NCBI GenBank assembly: GCA_903921325.1
Contig: CAIXPL010000015.1
Span: forward strand, 1 to 64,000
Source: an uncultured Pseudomonadota bacterium
GTDB lineage: Bacteria > Pseudomonadota > Gammaproteobacteria > Burkholderiales > SG8-39
DNA: 64,000 bases
Direction: 5' to 3'
The notes below the pieces were generated by a model. The model saw only the letters and a list, made by a program, of their open reading frames with translations. It was not told the origin of the DNA and ran no database searches. This document shows, piece by piece, positions 60,563 to 64,000 of this stretch (position 1 is the stretch's first letter; each line of letters begins with the position of its first letter). The position numbers and the translations under genes are program-made.

Positions 60563-61549
60563 GTGACACCAATAAGGCGGAATTTCAGGATCATAGGCGC
60601 GGGCGTATTGGCCCTTGCCAGCGTGGTCAGTCACGCGCAATCGACGACACGCGACCCGACTCACCCAATTCGTCTGGTGATCGGTACTGCATCCGGTGGT
60701 CTGATGGACGTGCCTGCGCGGATACTGGCCGAGTACCTCGATCGCTCCGGTGGCGAACGCTTGATCATTGAAAACCGCCCTGGCGCAGGGGGTAACCCAG
60801 CCGCCGAGCTGGTCGCCAAGGCGCCCCCCGATGGCTACACACTGGGGCAGATCCAGTTGGGTAACGTCGCCATCAACCCGTATATCTACAAGAACATGCC
60901 GTTTGACCCGATCAATGATCTGGTGCCGGTCGCACCGCTCACCAGCTCGCCCTTGCTGGTGGTGGTCAACAGCAAGCTGGCCGTGAATGATCTGAAGGAT
61001 TTCATTGCGCTGGCCAAGCGCGATCCGGGCAAGATCAACAACGGTTCGGCTGGCATCGGGACGGTGCCGCACCTGGGCGCACAGATGTTCGAGCAGTTAT
61101 CCGGGGCACCGCTCACTCACGTCCACTATCGCGGTGTGGGGCCGGCCGTGATCGATCTGGTGGGTGGTCAGGTGCAAGTGGTGTTTGCCGGGCTTGGCGC
61201 AGTGCGCGGACAGATGGAATCGGGCAGCGTGAAGGCACTTGCGGTGGCGCAGCGCTCGCGCCTCAAGTCGGCGCCGTCGATTCCAACGGCCGATGAGGCC
61301 GGTCTGCCTGGCTATGAGTTCACCACCTGGTTTGGCGTTGTGGCTCCCAAGGGCACGCCCGCGCCCATTGTCGAGGCGCTCGCCGCACGCATTCATGCCG
61401 CGCAACGCGACCCCGAAGTACAAAAGCGCCTGGCGGTCGCTGGCATGGAAGTGCTCGAAGAAACGCCCGCCCAGTTCGGCGCGCGCATACGCAATGACTA
61501 CGAGCGATTCCGCGACATCGTGAAAGCGGCCGGGCTGAAACCCGAATAG
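60563..61549 (+). CDS. TTT (Bug) family periplasmic solute receptor
   Basis: This 328-residue receptor has signal peptide IIGAGVLALASVVSHAQ then HPIRLVIGTASGGLMDVPAR, ENRPGAGGNPAAELVAKAPP, INNGSAGIGTVPHLGAQMFE and HVHYRGVGPAVIDLVGGQVQ. The usual HVPYKG is HVHYRG and GGxxD is GGLMD, so it is somewhat divergent. The start is GTG with GGGGAGG. It sits 287 bases after the Rieske oxygenase gene; that spacer holds no gene I can support. Confidence 0.92.
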   Translation: MTPIRRNFRIIGAGVLALASVVSHAQSTTRDPTHPIRLVIGTASGGLMDVPARILAEYLDRSGGERLIIENRPGAGGNPAAELVAKAPPDGYTLGQIQLGNVAINPYIYKNMPFDPINDLVPVAPLTSSPLLVVVNSKLAVNDLKDFIALAKRDPGKINNGSAGIGTVPHLGAQMFEQLSGAPLTHVHYRGVGPAVIDLVGGQVQVVFAGLGAVRGQMESGSVKALAVAQRSRLKSAPSIPTADEAGLPGYEFTTWFGVVAPKGTPAPIVEALAARIHAAQRDPEVQKRLAVAGMEVLEETPAQFGARIRNDYERFRDIVKAAGLKPE

Positions 61550-61672
61550 AGCCATCCATCCGCATGCGGCGATCGCACCGGGGCGACCTGGCGGGGCGAT
61601 CCGCCGCGAGTGTCTGAAAAGGCAGTCGAAGTTGTTCTCGCACGTGAGGCAAGCGGCGCCGCCAGGCAGGGA

Positions 61673-62881
61673 TCAGGCTGGCGTAGCGTTTTCGCTTGCT
61701 GCACCGACATGCTGGCTGAATACCTTCGTGAGCTCGCGTAGAAACGCCGCAGACCGGATGAACGCATGGGCACCGATGGGCTGCGCACCCAGCAGCATCG
61801 GCTCGCTGGCTTTCCACGATAGATCGCGAACATGGCGCACACGCGCGGTGCGGCGCAGTTCGATGGACCGTGTCAAGGCGGGTACATCGTTGCCACCTGA
61901 GTCGAGCATCGCCTCGATCGCTTGAGTGGCGGCTACCCCGTCCTCCAACGCCTGGGTTGCGCCCTGGCCCAGGGTGGGCACCATCGGGTGCGCGGCATCG
62001 CCCAGCACCAGAAGCCGGCCGGGCGCGTCGCGATAGACGATCTCCGCCTGCTGATTGCGTGCCCAATGCAGGTTGGCCACATTGTCTGACAGACGGTCGA
62101 TCAGATAGGCAGCGCCGGGCACGATAGGACCATCGGGGGTGATCAACTCACGAAAGACCGATGGCTTCTTGATCTCCTCGGGCACCGGTGAGCCCGGCAC
62201 AAACGGAAACGATGCGGTGAGGTAGAGCGCATTGCCCGGTACGCGATAGCCAAACAACCGGTGATGTCCGCAATACCATTGCTCGTAGTCATCAATCAGG
62301 CCAGCGGAATCATCAGGCCATAACAGACGAGCCAGGGCCACGCCCATGTGTTCGGCCACCACCGGGCCAATCAGGCGCTCGCGCAGGCGCGAGAAGCGAC
62401 CATCGCCTGCCACTACCAGATCAAAGGGTCCGAGCCATTCATCGCCCGTGCTGCCCGCCTTGAGTTCAATGCCGCCGGCGCGCGCATAGCGCGCATCGGT
62501 CACATCGGTGGCAAAGCGGGTTTGCGCAGCCACCCAGCCACGCAATACGCCGTAGAGCTCGGCCCAGCGCACTCGAATACCGCTACCACCGGCCATTTGC
62601 GCGAGATCAAAGCTCGCAATTGGTGAGCCGTCGGCCAGTCCAATGCGCCAGGTCGACCAGGGCAGGCTGACCGCGCGCACCTGGCGCGCGAGGTCCGGAT
62701 CGAGCGCGGCAAGCGATGCGATGCCATTGGGTCCGATGTTGAGGCCAGTGCCGGAATCGGCCTGATTGGCGGTCTCAACCCGATCGAGCAGGGTGAGCTC
62801 GCAATCGCTGCGACGGGCAAGGCGCGCCGCTACGACGCTACCGGCAACGCCGATTCCAACAATGGCAATTCGCAGCGTCAT
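61673..62881 (-). CDS. FAD-dependent aromatic-type monooxygenase
   Basis: This 402-residue class A flavin monooxygenase has the N-terminal dinucleotide loop IAIVGIGVAGSVVAARLARR, the DG motif VVAGDGRFSRLRE and the GD motif VLGDAAHPMVPTLGQGATQA. This is the hydroxybenzoate/salicylate hydroxylase pattern. It uses NAD(P)H and oxygen to hydroxylate an aromatic ring. It is convergent with the TTT receptor at 60563-61549 and upstream of nothing obviously linked. The substrate cannot be named, but a hydroxybenzoate-type acid fits the neighbourhood. Confidence 0.91.
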   Translation of the reverse strand: MTLRIAIVGIGVAGSVVAARLARRSDCELTLLDRVETANQADSGTGLNIGPNGIASLAALDPDLARQVRAVSLPWSTWRIGLADGSPIASFDLAQMAGGSGIRVRWAELYGVLRGWVAAQTRFATDVTDARYARAGGIELKAGSTGDEWLGPFDLVVAGDGRFSRLRERLIGPVVAEHMGVALARLLWPDDSAGLIDDYEQWYCGHHRLFGYRVPGNALYLTASFPFVPGSPVPEEIKKPSVFRELITPDGPIVPGAAYLIDRLSDNVANLHWARNQQAEIVYRDAPGRLLVLGDAAHPMVPTLGQGATQALEDGVAATQAIEAMLDSGGNDVPALTRSIELRRTARVRHVRDLSWKASEPMLLGAQPIGAHAFIRSAAFLRELTKVFSQHVGAASENATPA

Positions 62882-63018
62882 GGATCAACTCAAACCCATG
62901 GAGCGACACGCAAGTTCACTTTGAGTCCTTTGCAGATGCACGACACTATCCGTGGAGCCATCATTCAACAGGCCACGCTCAGGTATCAGTGCATTGGACC
63001 CAGGCAACCCGGGCAGAA

Positions 63019-63543
63019 TCAGGCTGCCAAGGCGGCAATTTTGTCCTTCAGACCGACATAGCAGCTCGGATCGAAGAACGACTCGCCGGCTTGATAGCGC
63101 TTGGCCTCGGGAATATCGGGCACCGGGATGCGTTCGGCATCGGAGTCAAACGTGAGTTCGAGCTGCACCCCGCTCGGATCGAACACGAACAACTGCCAGT
63201 AAGTGGTCTTGGGAATGACGAATTCACGCCAGGGCAGACCGAACTGGGCAAAGCGCTCGCGAAAGCCATTCCAGCCGATCGCGGTAATCGACAGATGGTC
63301 GATTGCGCCCGTGTTGGTGGGCACTTTGCCACCGCCTGCGGCAAGGGCAGGGCCACCGGCGTAGATGTGAATCACGGCTTCACCGACCGGTGTGGGCACA
63401 CCCAGCCAGGCTCCGGGGAATCCGAAATCAGGGCGGTGTACGAGGCGCAGACCAATCACTTTCGTATAGAAGGCGACGGTTGCGTCCAGATCCATGGTCT
63501 TGATGGCGACGTGTAGCAAGCCGGTGATGGCGGTTGTGCTCAT
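63019..63543 (-). CDS. VOC-superfamily protein (glyoxalase/extradiol-dioxygenase fold)
   Basis: This 174-residue protein has a single VOC domain: ITGLLHVAIKTMDLDATVAF with YTKVIGLRLVHRPDF, then TNTGAIDHLSITAIGWNGFR, PKTTYWQLFVFDPSGVQLEL. Candidate metal ligands are His in LLHVAIK, His in AIDHLSI and Glu in VQLELTF. GGAGATACC before the ATG supports the start, seven codons into the open frame. It follows a TTT receptor gene closely on the same strand. The reaction is unknown. Confidence 0.9.
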   Translation of the reverse strand: MSTTAITGLLHVAIKTMDLDATVAFYTKVIGLRLVHRPDFGFPGAWLGVPTPVGEAVIHIYAGGPALAAGGGKVPTNTGAIDHLSITAIGWNGFRERFAQFGLPWREFVIPKTTYWQLFVFDPSGVQLELTFDSDAERIPVPDIPEAKRYQAGESFFDPSCYVGLKDKIAALAA

Positions 63544-63565
63544 TGCAGGTATCTCCTTGATCAAT

Positions 63566-64000
63566 TCAGTCCGGTTTGATGTCGATTGCTTTTACCACGC
63601 GCGCCGTATCGTCTAGCATGCGCTGTACCAGGGCGCGGAATTCTGCAGGCGTATCGGTTTTGACTTCGGCCCCCTGGGCGGTGAGTCCCTCACGCACGGA
63701 TGCAATGGCGAGCGTGCGAACGAGTGCCGTGCGCAGGCGCTCGATCACGGCATCGGGCGTGCCGCGCGGTGTCACCAAACCCGCCCAGCCATTGAAATCA
63801 TAACCGGGCAGGGTCTCGGCGATCGCGGGCAGATCACCGATGAGCGCACTGCGATGATCCAGACTCTGACCAATCGCGCGCAAGCGTCCGGCCTTGACGA
63901 GTGCCATCGCCGCCGGTGCCGGGGTCACCGCCCACTGCGTCTCGCCTGCTACCAGTGCGGCCATCTCAGGGCCGCCCCCTTTGTAGGGCACATGCACCGA
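63566..64000 (-). CDS. TTT (Bug) family periplasmic solute receptor, C-terminal half (cut by window edge)
   Basis: About 144 residues are visible, starting inside the HVPYKGGGPEMAALVAGETQ block that lies near the middle of the family. AGRLRAIGQSLDHRSALIGD, LPGYDFNGWAGLVTPRGTPD and TDTPAEFRALVQRM complete the C-terminal lobe. The signal peptide and first lobe lie beyond the right edge. The VOC gene follows after 22 bases, so the two are probably co-transcribed. It is the ninth TTT receptor of the window. Confidence 0.92.
   Translation of the reverse strand, partial: SVHVPYKGGGPEMAALVAGETQWAVTPAPAAMALVKAGRLRAIGQSLDHRSALIGDLPAIAETLPGYDFNGWAGLVTPRGTPDAVIERLRTALVRTLAIASVREGLTAQGAEVKTDTPAEFRALVQRMLDDTARVVKAIDIKPD

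Overview
The window looks like part of the chromosome of a free-living betaproteobacterium of the Burkholderiales type. The support is high GC, dense operons with ATGA or GTGA overlaps, and above all nine periplasmic receptors of the tripartite tricarboxylate transporter (TTT, or Bug) family, an expansion typical of that order. The lineage call is inference from gene content. I saw no rRNA, tRNA, CRISPR array, insertion sequence or replication origin.

Layout. 1-1.9 kb is a decayed defence patch: mqsRA (mqsA cut by the window edge) with a palindromic operator, a frameshifted higB before an intact higA, a scrap of a type I restriction subunit, and an orphan HTH antitoxin. 2-11.4 kb is housekeeping and accessory metabolism: a flavin monooxygenase-like protein, AmtB, an alpha/beta hydrolase, two TTT receptors, a vapC fragment, YghU, CysK and a class II glutamine amidotransferase. 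11.7-22 kb carries an SDR, a TTT receptor, a 2-pyrone-4,6-dicarboxylate-lactonase-like hydrolase, an MFS transporter, a UbiD decarboxylase and a branched-chain-type ABC importer in which the LivM and LivG parts are fused.

22-33 kb is the most unusual part. It combines a two-subunit CoA-transferase, a biotin carboxylase, two divergent HMGL-like carboxyltransferases, a biotin carrier protein, a citryl-CoA-lyase-like protein, a CaiB-type CoA-transferase and flanking TTT receptors. This reads as a soluble biotin-dependent (trans)carboxylation or decarboxylation pathway for an imported organic acid whose substrate I cannot name. 33-37.6 kb is a second defence-like patch: an HTH-2TM protein, an AbiEii-type toxin with its HTH antitoxin, and a NERD-helicase coupled to NrtS. 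37.6-43.5 kb has two TTT receptors and a UbiD plus molybdenum-hydroxylase large-subunit pair.

43.5-52.8 kb (minus strand) is a phosphonate operon: phnD, phnC, two phnE, phosphonoacetate hydrolase phnA, a phosphonate-type Fe-alcohol dehydrogenase, phosphonoacetaldehyde dehydrogenase phnY, a PhnZ-like HD protein and a secreted amidohydrolase. The aminotransferase phnW is not in the window. 52.9-57.5 kb is a divergent nitrate/sulfonate-type ABC importer with two permeases, followed by a flavin oxidoreductase. 57.6-64 kb holds an Hsp15-type RNA-binding protein, a LigJ-like oxalomesaconate hydratase, a Rieske oxygenase, a FAD monooxygenase, a VOC protein and two more TTT receptors (the last cut by the edge). 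Overall the window encodes scavenging and degradation of aromatic and carboxylic acids, phosphonates and possibly sulfonates, interrupted by two toxin-antitoxin and defence patches.
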